From contig NZ_JAUTAZ010000001.1 in NCBI RefSeq assembly GCF_030818905.1, positions 2,232,001 through 2,296,000 on the forward strand: 64,000 bases of DNA, written 5' to 3'. Every line of letters starts with the position of its first letter. Positions within the stretch are counted from its first letter, which is position 1. Positions 34,888-43,242 of this stretch are shown here, piece after piece. This DNA is from Microbacterium sp. SORGH_AS_0888 (GTDB lineage: Bacteria > Actinomycetota > Actinomycetes > Actinomycetales > Microbacteriaceae). Position numbers and translations under genes: made by a program. Below the pieces are notes generated by a model. It saw only the letters and a list, made by a program, of their open reading frames with translations. It was not told where the DNA came from and did not search any database.

Positions 34888-35895
34888 ATGGCTCACCTGA
34901 AGCAGCAGTTCAAGGATGCGTTGAGTTCCATCGAGCCTGGCGACGACAAAGCCAATGCACCGGAGGCGCATCGGTTAGTCCGCGAAGCTCTCCTGGCTGA
35001 CGTCAAGCTCTCCGAGTACGGAGTGAACCCGGTGTTAATCGGTTCCTACAAGCGAAGCACGTCGATCAAACGGGTGAAGGACGTTGACGTGTTCGTCCGT
35101 CTCCCCGATCTGCCTAGCGACGTCACCTCGAAGGAGATCCTCGACCGGTTCTTCACCGTTCTCCATGCCGAGTTCGGGCGTGATGACGACGGCCGTCAGC
35201 GGACCAAGCGACAGGATCGAAGTCTGCAGGTCTCGTTCCCCGACTACGACCTCTACGTCGATGCCGTTCCCGCGCGTCCGTATTGGGATGGCGAGACGTG
35301 GGAGATCCCGCAGAAGGGCGACGACAACCAGTGGGTGCGCACCAACCCCGAATCGCTGACATCGCTGTCGACGGCGATGAACACCGCGCACGACGGCTTT
35401 TACGTCCCGACGGTGAAGCTGCTTCGCCAGACGAGGCGCGCGCTCCTCGGCAGGAAGAAGCCGGGGGGTTTCTTCTTCGAGGTCGCGACCTACCAGGCCT
35501 TCGCCTCGGGTCTGGTGACGGGCAGTGATCACGCGGAGTATTACGTGTCGGCGCTCGAGGAGGTGAGAAAGATTGTCGAGAACTTCGTCACATACGGCAT
35601 CGCGATTAGCGACCCCACACTCCCCGGGCACACCATCCGCATCCGCGCGACCGAAGACGAACTGGAGGCAGCTCGGAGTCGCTTCATCGCCGCCGCCGCC
35701 GACGCACAGGACGCGCTCCAGGAGGAGGACGAGGGCAAAGCTGCCCTCGCGTTCCAGAAGCTGCTCGGCAAGAACGGCGACGACGACACCGTCTTTCCGA
35801 TGCCGCCAGGCTTTAACGACGACGGGTCGAAACGGGAGTTCGCTATCTCCGCTGGTGAACGGACCGTGCCGGCGGGAAGCAGGACCTTCGGTTGA
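34888..35895 (+). CDS. CBASS CD-NTase (cGAS/DncV-like nucleotidyltransferase, SMODS)
   Basis: A 335-residue cyclic-oligonucleotide synthase of the anti-phage CBASS system. The nucleotidyltransferase signature is complete: GS in IGSYKRSTSIKRVKDVDVFV (Gly52-Ser53, Asp65 and Asp67) and the third catalytic Asp125 in DLYVDAVPAR. The helical C-terminal half (NTAHDGFYVPTVKLLRQTRR and on) matches the SMODS/OAS-C type region. It should make a cyclic di- or trinucleotide on phage infection; a trinucleotide is favoured because the linked effector carries SAVED (inference). ATG 34888 (MAHLKQQF) matches typical family starts. It is first in a three-gene overlapping operon. Confidence 0.9.
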   Translation: MAHLKQQFKDALSSIEPGDDKANAPEAHRLVREALLADVKLSEYGVNPVLIGSYKRSTSIKRVKDVDVFVRLPDLPSDVTSKEILDRFFTVLHAEFGRDDDGRQRTKRQDRSLQVSFPDYDLYVDAVPARPYWDGETWEIPQKGDDNQWVRTNPESLTSLSTAMNTAHDGFYVPTVKLLRQTRRALLGRKKPGGFFFEVATYQAFASGLVTGSDHAEYYVSALEEVRKIVENFVTYGIAISDPTLPGHTIRIRATEDELEAARSRFIAAAADAQDALQEEDEGKAALAFQKLLGKNGDDDTVFPMPPGFNDDGSKREFAISAGERTVPAGSRTFG

Positions 35896-37355
35896 CGATC
35901 GCCGAGTACGACGAGTACGTCGCCTACTCCCGTCAGCACTTCGAAGAAGGCTTGATTCGCGGGGGCTTCGTCGAAGGCGAAACCGGGTGGCGAGGCACGA
36001 TCGCACATCCGGACGGGTCGACAGAGGTCGTGATCTCGTTTCGCGCCCGTTTTCCGTTCCACCCGCCACGCGTCGTTCCCGTCGACCCAGACAGCGTCGC
36101 CTGGTCGTGGCATCGAGAGCTGGACGGCGCGCTCTGTTTGGTCGCGGAAGACGACCACGACGACCTGTGGTGGACAGAAGCGTCGGCCTTCCTGGAGCAC
36201 GTGACCGCGTGGTTCGAGCAGGCGGATGCCGGGTGGCCCAATGATCGGCCCGATCTGGATCTCGAGCGATACTTCCGCGCATCTGAAGACGGGCGCCTTT
36301 ATCTCTACGACGACCTCGCCGGGTACCCGAACGGCTTCGTGCGATTCCGCCCCAGTAGCAATAACACGATGCGGATCGGAAGCGGCACCCGCCCGCCGAA
36401 GGCCTCCAGGCACAGTAAGGACCGTTTTGGCTATGTCGCCGATCTCGGCGACATAGACGTTCCACCGAGATCCTGGCAGGACGTGGCGGTTCGCATCGCC
36501 CCCGACGTGGACCTCGACCGGCGGATCCGAAACCACCTCGTCGACATCGTGGTGCTCATCTACCGTCGCGGCATCCATGACGGTGCGATCGTCCTCGAAG
36601 TATGGCCGACGAAGGATGGGGGCACTGCCGTCCGGCGCCTCCGCGCAGCAGCCGACACCACCGCGGCGAAGACGGCCCGCGCAGGTGCAGCTGCGCCTCT
36701 GCTCCACGAAGCTCGGATCGCGATCGTCGGTGTCGGCGCGCTTGGCTCCTTCACAGCCGATCTGCTCGTGCGCGCCGGCGTGCGCCACTTGACGCTTGTT
36801 GACGACGACATCGTCATGCCTGGCAACGTCATCCGCCACCTCGTCGGGCCGGAGATGGTCGGGTTGTCGAAAGTCACCGCGGTCAGACGACATCTCATCG
36901 TCCGGCATGAGATCGCCGCAGACGGCATTGAAGAGCTCGACGATGCTGTCTCGTCCGGTGACGTCGCCATGGAGCTTCTGACGAGTCACGATCTCGTCGT
37001 GGATACCAGCGCCGACTTCGCCACGACCGCGCTCCTGCATATCGCGGCCAGGTCCGCGCGGAAACGGATCATCTCTGCCTCGATTCAGAACGACGGCGCC
37101 ACCTACCGCGTCGACGTACTCCCGCCACTCGAGGGCGCCGACCCGCTTCCGAGCTCGAGCGTCGACGTCGTCCAGCGGCCGGCCGCAGCGTTCGAAGTCG
37201 GATGCGGCAGCCCGATCTCGCCAACACCACCCCACGTCGCGGTCGAGGCGGCATCTGCGACCGTCCGTCACGTCATCGGTCTCCTCACCGAAAGTCCCGT
37301 CCACTCCTCAGGGGAAGTACGAAACCTCGTCGACCTAGCAAGGACTGCCCAATGA
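35892..37355 (+). CDS. CBASS Cap2, E2-E1 fusion (ubiquitin-like conjugation enzyme)
   Basis: A 487-residue protein. Residues ~1-115 form an E2-like domain (FRARFPFHPPRVVPV, then HRELDGALCLVAED with candidate active-site Cys82). Residues ~265-485 form a ThiF/E1 adenylation domain: IVGVGALGSFTADLL nucleotide loop, DDDIVMPGNVIRHLVG, and EVGCGSPISPT with candidate catalytic Cys438. Cap2 proteins conjugate the C-terminus of the CD-NTase to a target and so prime cGAMP-type signalling in type II CBASS. The CD-NTase here ends in ...PAGSRTFG, a glycine end suited to conjugation. The start is TTG 35892, overlapping the cyclase stop; the end overlaps the next gene (ATGA). Confidence 0.9.
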   Translation: MTIAEYDEYVAYSRQHFEEGLIRGGFVEGETGWRGTIAHPDGSTEVVISFRARFPFHPPRVVPVDPDSVAWSWHRELDGALCLVAEDDHDDLWWTEASAFLEHVTAWFEQADAGWPNDRPDLDLERYFRASEDGRLYLYDDLAGYPNGFVRFRPSSNNTMRIGSGTRPPKASRHSKDRFGYVADLGDIDVPPRSWQDVAVRIAPDVDLDRRIRNHLVDIVVLIYRRGIHDGAIVLEVWPTKDGGTAVRRLRAAADTTAAKTARAGAAAPLLHEARIAIVGVGALGSFTADLLVRAGVRHLTLVDDDIVMPGNVIRHLVGPEMVGLSKVTAVRRHLIVRHEIAADGIEELDDAVSSGDVAMELLTSHDLVVDTSADFATTALLHIAARSARKRIISASIQNDGATYRVDVLPPLEGADPLPSSSVDVVQRPAAAFEVGCGSPISPTPPHVAVEAASATVRHVIGLLTESPVHSSGEVRNLVDLARTAQ

Positions 37356-39124
37356 CTCGATCCGCTCCGAGCGTCAACGTGCGTGCTGACGCGCACGAGA
37401 CGATCGCATCCGAGACCGCGAAACGGCTACCCCTTGAAACCGGCGGCATCCTCCTCGGGTACCGCGAGATGGGCAACGTCGTGGTCACTCACGCTCTCGT
37501 GGTTGATGGCGGTGGCGCGACAAAGGACCGTTACGTCCGCGACGACGTTGGGGCGAATGAACGGCTCGCAGAGTTCCTCTCGGATAGAGCAGAGGACGAC
37601 CCGATCGGCTACGTCGGAGAGTGGCACAGCCATCCCGCACTGTCGGGCCCGAGCACAATCGACCGCAACGCAATGCGCGCCGCCGCCAAAGCCGCTGACG
37701 GACCCGTCGCGCTCCTCGTGTTCACGCCCGGCGACACTGGCGCGTACTTCGGCCTGATCGCACAACGTCAGCGACTCGGCCGAGTCGTCACGCGAGACGC
37801 GCATGTGACCATCCCCCCGCCACGATTCAGTCAGCTAGGCCCGCTTCCCGATGGCGCAGTACGCAGTGATGGGCCCGTGTTCATCTCCTACCGCCAGTCC
37901 GACGGGACCCCGCAAGCGGAGTCGTTGGAGAACTTGCTCAGAGCGGCGGGTCTCGTCGTGTGGAGAGACCGCGTCGACCTGAGACCAGGGACGACTACCG
38001 ACCGGCTCGAGCAGGCGCTCACCGAGGGGCTTTCGGCAGGAGTGCTCGTCGTGACTCCCGACATCGTCGACAGCGAGATCGTCCGCGAACGCGAACTCCC
38101 CCGGCTGCTCATGCTCGACGAGTACGCCGCGTTCAGCCTGTGCATCGCCAACAAGATCGCACGACCGGGAAGCGAATCAAAATGCGACTACGACGCCCCC
38201 GACCGACTGCTGCGACTCGCACCGGCACGAACGCTCGCCGACAAGAAGCAGGCCAACGTGCTCGATCCCGCAGGTGAGCTCGAAATCGTTCGCGATCTCC
38301 TGATGCACCGTATCGAACGACGCCGACCTGAGATCCGCGCTGCGGACCGGGACTTCACCATTCGCGTTCAAAGCCGCCCTGCCCCGTTCGCCGTAGATGC
38401 CGACGACGACGACCTTCACATTCGGATCAAGGAGGCCAACGAAGGACGGCTCCCGGCGCACGACGGCCTCGAACTGCTTTCGCGGACGCTCCCGCTCACG
38501 GGCGACGCCGTGTTCGCAGCGGGCGCGAAGCGCGTGCAGATCTCCGGCGGCGCACACCTCTCGATCGGACTCGCGCTCGGAGCCGCATTGCCTGAAACCA
38601 AAGTCGGCAACGTCGCGGTACTCGATGTGCAGAACAACGCATGGGAGTCCTCACCCGCGAGCAACGATCCGGGTGTCACCGAACTCAACGTGGAGGCGCT
38701 CCCCATCGAGGTCGCTCAGCCAAGCAACGCGGCGAACAGAGTCGCAGTCTTCGTAACGCTCACCTCAGACCCAGACCTCACCGCGTTCGAGCGCCTCGTG
38801 CGCGAGTCCGCCGATGGGTTCGCCAGCGTACAGATCGTCTCCGTCACGAACTCCAATCGGATCGATCCGCAGGAAGCGGGCCGCCTCAGCCAAGCCGTGG
38901 CCCAGCACATCAAGCGTGTGTCCGCAGATCACGGGCGAGCCGAAGTGCATCTCGCCTTCCACGGGCCCTTCCCCATGGCCGTGCTTGTCGGGCGGTACCT
39001 GAACACACTCCGCACCATCGCCTACGAATGGGACGGCGACACGATCAGCGGCCCCCGCTACCGGCCAGCGATCACCCTCGAGCCCGGTGTCGCTGGCGGT
39101 CCGATCACCTCAGTACTCCTCTGA
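37352..39124 (+). CDS. CBASS Cap3-effector fusion: JAB/JAMM peptidase - TIR - SAVED
   Basis: A 590-residue, three-domain protein. Residues ~1-150 are a JAB/JAMM metalloprotease with Glu29, His92 and His94 (EWHSHP), Ser101 and Asp104, the Cap3 deconjugase fold. Residues ~173-255 are a TIR domain (GPVFISYRQSDGTPQAESLENLLRAAG, then VLVVTPDIVDSEIVRERELPRL; catalytic Glu probably Glu248). Residues ~330-580 are a SAVED ligand-sensing domain (GAKRVQISGGAHLSIGLALG, VHLAFHGPFPMAVLVGRYLNT, RPAITLEPG). TIR-SAVED effectors bind cyclic trinucleotides and hydrolyse NAD+. Here the deconjugase and the death effector are one polypeptide. The frame is continuous with no internal stop or shift. Confidence 0.88.
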   Translation: MTRSAPSVNVRADAHETIASETAKRLPLETGGILLGYREMGNVVVTHALVVDGGGATKDRYVRDDVGANERLAEFLSDRAEDDPIGYVGEWHSHPALSGPSTIDRNAMRAAAKAADGPVALLVFTPGDTGAYFGLIAQRQRLGRVVTRDAHVTIPPPRFSQLGPLPDGAVRSDGPVFISYRQSDGTPQAESLENLLRAAGLVVWRDRVDLRPGTTTDRLEQALTEGLSAGVLVVTPDIVDSEIVRERELPRLLMLDEYAAFSLCIANKIARPGSESKCDYDAPDRLLRLAPARTLADKKQANVLDPAGELEIVRDLLMHRIERRRPEIRAADRDFTIRVQSRPAPFAVDADDDDLHIRIKEANEGRLPAHDGLELLSRTLPLTGDAVFAAGAKRVQISGGAHLSIGLALGAALPETKVGNVAVLDVQNNAWESSPASNDPGVTELNVEALPIEVAQPSNAANRVAVFVTLTSDPDLTAFERLVRESADGFASVQIVSVTNSNRIDPQEAGRLSQAVAQHIKRVSADHGRAEVHLAFHGPFPMAVLVGRYLNTLRTIAYEWDGDTISGPRYRPAITLEPGVAGGPITSVLL

Positions 39125-39482
39125 CGTCGAAACTGAGCAGACTCGCGCGCGACCTCCGCTCCCGAGCCGTTCCGCAACTTCGGACAGTGACGTGCTCGGC
39201 CCCGCCGCGCGAGCCACCGGTAGAGCAGATCGAGCTGCTTGTTGCCCTCGAGAGTAATTCTGCCGGGATCGGGGATCGCATCAACGTTAATCTTCGAAGA
39301 CTATTGCGCCAAAAGTGCAAGCAATTTTCAACAAACATGCAAGCAGATTTCGGTTTCAGATCACGGCGACGTTCTCGCTGGACCTGAACCACCGGCAGCG
39401 GGTCGTCTCGTGGTCCGACCTCTCTCATGTGGGCGGGGCTTCACGGTTAGGGCGCGCGCGGCACGTCGACGCATGTAGAACG
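39125..39482. other. Non-coding remnant region after the CBASS operon
   Basis: No gene is supported here. The middle (about 39300-39360) is AT-rich. From about 39385 to 39503 the sequence is a diverged copy of 50456-50580: both contain CACC(A/G)GCGGCAG, TGGTCCG(A/T)CCTC and, at the end, GCATGT(G/A)GAACGT..TGTC.GA..CCCGCGGCTG. It looks like the debris of an insertion element or of a shared ancestral gene end. Confidence 0.4.
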
Positions 39483-39737
39483 TTATGTCTGATCCCGCGG
39501 CTGGTGGTTCTTGACGCAGGGGAGTCCGCGGAGCCACTCGTCGATGACGGAGAGACGGATGGGAGTGAAGTCGTGGGCATCGACGCCGACGTGGAACTCG
39601 TGGCCGCGCGGCCCGTGATCGCGTGAGTGCGTGTGGCCGTGTAGTAGTGGCACTCCGTCATTCGCTCGTGGTCGGTGCGTCGTGTGCCGGTCGGTCCCAT
39701 GCGAGTCACCGCTGTAGGGGTAGTGGGATGCCAGCAC
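39483..39737 (-). pseudogene. Metallophosphoesterase C-terminal fragment
   Basis: An 84-residue remnant reading LASHYPYSGDSHGTDR, LLHGHTHSRDH (the GHTH metal-binding motif of calcineurin-like phosphoesterases), FHVGVDAHDFTPIRLSVIDEWL. The N-terminal metal-binding motifs (GDxH, GDxxD, GNHD) are missing and a stop lies just upstream, so the gene was cut near 39737. The break coincides with the start of the next plus-strand gene. Confidence 0.6.
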
Positions 39738-40153
39738 TCGACGGCCGCGAGTTCGATGCTTGGCTCAATCGCGAGAGCGAGGCTCGGACTCGGCGCGACG
39801 AAGCGGAGGATCAGGCGGCATACGATCGCCGCGCACAGCAAACCGCGGATGGCATCCTGTGGGTCCTGCGCGAAGTAGTCGCGCCCATCGCTCAGGAGTA
39901 CTGGGATGCGCGTGGCAAGGAGGACGTGCAGCGCTTCGGCCGATGGGTGGCCAGCCGGGTTGGGCGAGGTTCGCGCAAGACGGCCGCCGAACCGACCACG
40001 ACCGGAGAAGTCGCTTTCCCGGTTGCCGCTGCCGATGTATCCGCGACCACCATCGACACGCCTGTCGGTGTCATCGATCTTGACGATTACCGCGCCCGCC
40101 GCTCGGCCTCGAGCGACAGCACGACGGGTGGCGAGGACGCTACGACTGCATAG
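39728..40153 (+). CDS. Small hypothetical protein
   Basis: A 141-residue soluble, charged protein that I do not recognise. The first half is helical (EFDAWLNRESEARTRRDEAEDQAAYDRRAQQTADGILWVLREVVAPIAQEYWDARGKEDVQ). The second half is a low-complexity Thr/Ala tail with VIDLDDYRARR, a short motif common at the ends of actinobacterial accessory proteins. It lies between a broken phosphoesterase and a HEPN-motif gene. ATG 39728 follows GTGG only weakly. Confidence 0.5.
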   Translation: MPALDGREFDAWLNRESEARTRRDEAEDQAAYDRRAQQTADGILWVLREVVAPIAQEYWDARGKEDVQRFGRWVASRVGRGSRKTAAEPTTTGEVAFPVAAADVSATTIDTPVGVIDLDDYRARRSASSDSTTGGEDATTA

Positions 40154-40268
40154 CCGGTGCATTGCCCGCGTTTATTTGGCCCGCTTGCCGAGGGCCCTTG
40201 GACACTTCCGCCAGTGCGGCCTGCTCGCATAAACGGTGTCGTCGAGTGCGGACTGCTAAGCATGAACC

Positions 40269-41135
40269 GTGTCTGAGACTTTGTATCCCGCATACAGGAG
40301 CTACGTCAGGAGCCGCGTCGAAGTCAACGACGCCATGACGGCTCTCCTGGCGGGAGCGCGCTTGGCCGCTCATACTCTCCAATTGACGGCTGGTTCGTCC
40401 CACACGTTGAAGGACGTATTCCCAGCGGTCGAGCACATCTCTCGCTTCAACTTGCGTAGTGATGACGCTAGGTCGTTCCTGCTCGACGCGGATCACCACC
40501 TCGCGTCTGTCGCGATTCCGTACGCACTTGCAACTCACGAGGACTACGTCACAGGCGCGCTTCAGCTACTCAAGTCCAATGGCCGCTCGCTGACGACTCA
40601 TGGGAAGCAGATTCGCGCGTGGAACATGCACACCATCCTGTTCGAGACATGCGGAGCAGCTGAGCCTGCGGAGTGGATGCAGTCCTTTCATGTGCTGAGA
40701 GAACTTCGTAACTGCATAACGCATGCTGGAGGCGAAGCCAGCTCTGATCTCACCGATCTCATTGCGGCCATGGGGGCGAACGCTCGGGCAGGATGGGCAG
40801 GGATCAACCTTGGGGCCAGCCCGGAATCGATCGTGCAGGGTGGTTCGGTCGTCTTGAGTGCTGAACTGATTTTCACCGCGTTTGCAGTCACGAAGCGGTT
40901 GGGGCGCGCGATCAACGAGACTCTGTCCGACAGCTTGACGGATGCAGAGTGGGCGAAGGTGGTAGTGACCGACTTTGCGGATCAAACACGTAAGCCCAAG
41001 AACTCCTCGGGCTGGCGACGCTCACTGCTCGGCTACAGCCGGCAGAATTACGCACGTTTGGCAATCACGGAAGCGTCGCTCGAGGTGGCATCTCGCGAGC
41101 TTGGCATGTGGAGTCGGGCTCGCTGGATGGACTAG
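40269..41135 (+). CDS. HEPN-motif protein, putative RNase-type defence or toxin gene
   Basis: A 288-residue, largely helical protein of no family I can name. Residues ~140-155 read FHVLRELRNCITHAGGEA; R147-N-x3-H152 fits the R-N-x3-H form of the HEPN ribonuclease active site, and the preceding helices fit a HEPN bundle. No antitoxin gene is obvious. The C-terminal part is basic (TRKPKNSSGWRRSLLGYSRQNYARL). The gene is less GC-rich than the core genes and sits between the CBASS operon and tRNA-like fragments, which suggests transfer. The GTG start has TAAGCA 6 bases upstream, possibly leaderless. Confidence 0.6.
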   Translation: MSETLYPAYRSYVRSRVEVNDAMTALLAGARLAAHTLQLTAGSSHTLKDVFPAVEHISRFNLRSDDARSFLLDADHHLASVAIPYALATHEDYVTGALQLLKSNGRSLTTHGKQIRAWNMHTILFETCGAAEPAEWMQSFHVLRELRNCITHAGGEASSDLTDLIAAMGANARAGWAGINLGASPESIVQGGSVVLSAELIFTAFAVTKRLGRAINETLSDSLTDAEWAKVVVTDFADQTRKPKNSSGWRRSLLGYSRQNYARLAITEASLEVASRELGMWSRARWMD

Positions 41136-41142
41136 AAACGTA

Positions 41143-41257
41143 GGGGCTCTGTCCTATTGAGCTACGCCAGCTGGGCTGGGCCGGGACTCGAACCCGGGTC
41201 GACCTAGTTCTGTGGGGATCGCTGGTCTTGAAGCAGCGGAGTCTATCTCCGACCCCC
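41143..41257 (-). other. tRNA-like fragments
   Basis: Minus strand. At 41143-41171 the sequence GCTGGCGTAGCTCAATAGGA... resembles a tRNA acceptor 5' strand and D-arm (GTAGCTCAATAGGACAGAGC), but no anticodon arm follows. At 41181-41197 there is a perfect T-arm (CCGGG TTCGAGT CCCGG). At 41214-41257 a three-way junction folds without unpaired joints: 7-bp stem GGGGGTC/GATCCCC (one G-T), hairpins GGAG-ATAGA-CTCC and GCTG-CTTCAAGAC-CAGC. The parts do not join into one standard cloverleaf, so this is probably tRNA debris or an attachment-site scar. Confidence 0.4.
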
Positions 41258-41351
41258 GTGTATGCAGACTAGCAGGTAGGCGCACCCGTTCGTTCAGATG
41301 TCGTGGCTTGCCCGGCTAAATCCGACGCCGACCGGTCGACTTGATGCCCGG

Positions 41352-41531
41352 CGGACATTTCAAGGCACGCGACCTGGACCCGGGGGTGGACATTTCGCCT
41401 CTGTCAACGGCTTTATGGTGTGGGCGGCTGGACATCTCTTAGCGGTTCCTACAGTCGTGTAAATTCCGGCTGATTATGTCCAATTCCCAGCCAACTTGTC
41501 CAGAGATGACGTCTTTGACATGTCTGCCGCG
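41352..41531 (+). repeat. Dispersed GGACATTTC-type repeats and repeat B, left copy
   Basis: Contains GGACATTTC-type units (around 41353, 41389, 41429) and, at 41494-41531, ACTTGTCCAGAGATGAC...TTTGACATGTCTGCC. A close copy of the latter in the same orientation lies at 48546-48584. The region has no gene. It looks like the end of a degenerate insertion element. Confidence 0.55.
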
Positions 41532-41560
41532 TAGCGCACCCCGCGCAGGCCTTGGCTCAC

Positions 41561-42427
41561 CTACTGGAACGATGCGGCGTTCTCGGCGGCCCACTGGGCG
41601 AAGGAGATCGGTTCTCGACCGATGACCTGTTGTACCCCATCTGTCACTGTGGCGACCCGACCCTCACGCACGGCGCGCCAGATGTCGATAAGAGCGTCGA
41701 CGTAGGGGCCTTCTCCGGCCCATCCGACCGCGCGGGCGTACGCCTGTTCGTCGGAAATCTCCTCGAAGCCGATTGACCTGCCGATCCTCCGCGCGATGAT
41801 GGCCGCCATATCCCTGTACGACAGCGCTTCGGGGCCCGTAATCACAAGCGCCTGGTCGCGAGGCTCGCGTGTGAGAAGAGTCGTTATTGCGACGGCAGCG
41901 ATGTCGTTGGGGTGTATGAAGGCGATCTTGCCTTCACCAGTTGACGATCGCAGGATTCCCTCGTTGCGGATCGAGTACGACCAACTCAATGCGTTGGACA
42001 TGAATCCGGCAGCCCGAATGAACGTGAATGGGACTCCGCTCGCCCGGACAGCCGCCTCTCCTGCCGCGTGCCAGGGCCCCGTGCCTACTCCGGTGAGGAC
42101 GTCCAGCGTGGAGAGCTTGACGATGTGCTGGACGCCGGCCGTAAGCGCTGCGTCGGAAACAGCTCGATCCTGGACTCCGAGGTTCGGCCCATCCGTCAGT
42201 AGAAAGATTCCGTCTACGCCGTCGAGCGCTGCGGCAAGCGAGCTGTCCGGCGTTTCGAGATCCCCTGTGTGCATGTCGACGCGATCACCGAAGAGGTCTC
42301 GTGCTCTGCTGGGGTCGCGAGCGAAGATCGCAGGGCGCGAGCCGGCATCAATGAGACCGTGTGCTACCCGGGAGCCGATGTTGCCCGTGGCGCCGAAGAC
42401 GAGGTTCCTCACGCGAGGTTGCTCCAC
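41561..42427 (-). CDS. NmrA-family NAD(P)-binding protein
   Basis: A 288-residue atypical short-chain dehydrogenase/NmrA-like protein. The nucleotide loop is VFGATGNIGSRVAHGLI near residue 10. Further family traits are GVDGIFLLTDG, GVQHIVKLSTLDVL, FTFIRAAGFMSNALSW and ALSYRDMAAIIARRIGR. There is no YxxxK catalytic pair, which favours a redox-sensing or quinone-binding role over dehydrogenase activity. It overlaps the downstream end of the GDSL gene by 19 bases and is expressed from the same strand. Confidence 0.88.
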   Translation of the reverse strand: MEQPRVRNLVFGATGNIGSRVAHGLIDAGSRPAIFARDPSRARDLFGDRVDMHTGDLETPDSSLAAALDGVDGIFLLTDGPNLGVQDRAVSDAALTAGVQHIVKLSTLDVLTGVGTGPWHAAGEAAVRASGVPFTFIRAAGFMSNALSWSYSIRNEGILRSSTGEGKIAFIHPNDIAAVAITTLLTREPRDQALVITGPEALSYRDMAAIIARRIGRSIGFEEISDEQAYARAVGWAGEGPYVDALIDIWRAVREGRVATVTDGVQQVIGREPISFAQWAAENAASFQ

Positions 42428-43242
42428 CGGCGGATTACTTCGAGTGCCACCCGCTTCTGGCCTTCGACCGTGAGATGCAGTCCGTCCCCGATCAGTACTT
42501 CCGAGTCAGGGGCTGTCCCCAGCAAGTCAGCCGCGTCAACGACGGGCTCGCCGCTCTCCCGAATGATCGTTGCGACCCTTGCCAGGTCCTCGTTTCGATA
42601 GCGCACCCCAAATCTCGCAAGGCCCCAGTGATTAGCCACTTTCGCTTCATCGATAGCCGGCGGAGTGACCCAGATGGTTGCAGCAGAAGTCTCGCTGGAT
42701 ATACGGTGTCGCAGTTCAGCGATGTTCCGCTCGGTCTCCTCATGGTGGACTAGCGTCTTGGTCGGGCTCGGACCCTGAGTGCGGGCGTCGTTGGTGCCGA
42801 AGAGGAAGATCACCCAGTCGGGTTGCGCGTCGATTGCTCCCGAGATGCGCACGAGTCCCTGGGTCGTGGTCTCTCCCGCAACCGCGTTGATGGTCAGGGC
42901 GATGTCGTCGCTACCGCGACGCTTCGCCAACACCTCCCTCAGGATCACCGCCCACGACTGCGGGTCGGAGGTCAAGCTGTCCCCAAACGCCACGACTTTC
43001 GCGCCCTGCTCGAGGGGAAGGCGGTCGACCATGGCAGCAACGGCAGGATCGGCCAGCAGCTCCGCCGCCGCATCTGAGGCCTCCTCGCGCATGCGACCGA
43101 GTTCGGTCGCATAGACCTCTTCGGAGAGGCCGAGGAGAGAGGCATGGGCACTCTGATCCATCGCGGCACCCCCGGGAAGAGAGGCAAGGGTCCGCTCGGG
43201 TTGAATGACCTTCAACATCCAGCGGACTTGTTCGTTCGTCAT
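42409..43242 (-). CDS. SGNH/GDSL hydrolase
   Basis: A 277-residue cytoplasmic-looking esterase/lipase. Block I is VAFGDSLTSD (nucleophile Ser), block III GTNDART, and block V DGLHLTVEG (Asp and His of the triad). The N-terminal ~75 residues are an extra helical region (QVRWMLKVIQPERTLASLPGG). No signal peptide is visible. It is divergent from a LysR regulator gene, which probably controls it and the NmrA-type gene. Confidence 0.88.
   Translation of the reverse strand: MTNEQVRWMLKVIQPERTLASLPGGAAMDQSAHASLLGLSEEVYATELGRMREEASDAAAELLADPAVAAMVDRLPLEQGAKVVAFGDSLTSDPQSWAVILREVLAKRRGSDDIALTINAVAGETTTQGLVRISGAIDAQPDWVIFLFGTNDARTQGPSPTKTLVHHEETERNIAELRHRISSETSAATIWVTPPAIDEAKVANHWGLARFGVRYRNEDLARVATIIRESGEPVVDAADLLGTAPDSEVLIGDGLHLTVEGQKRVALEVIRRWSNLA

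Noticed and set aside
41214..41257. Selenocysteine tRNA, because of a CTTCAAG anticodon-like loop
   Set aside because: The expected 8-bp acceptor and extended D-arm and variable arm do not form, and the T-arm is not correctly placed. No complete cloverleaf can be drawn.
41143..41257. tmRNA or group I intron remnant
   Set aside because: No tag-peptide reading frame, no tRNA-like domain closing GGGGC/GCTCC pair, and no intron core motifs are visible.
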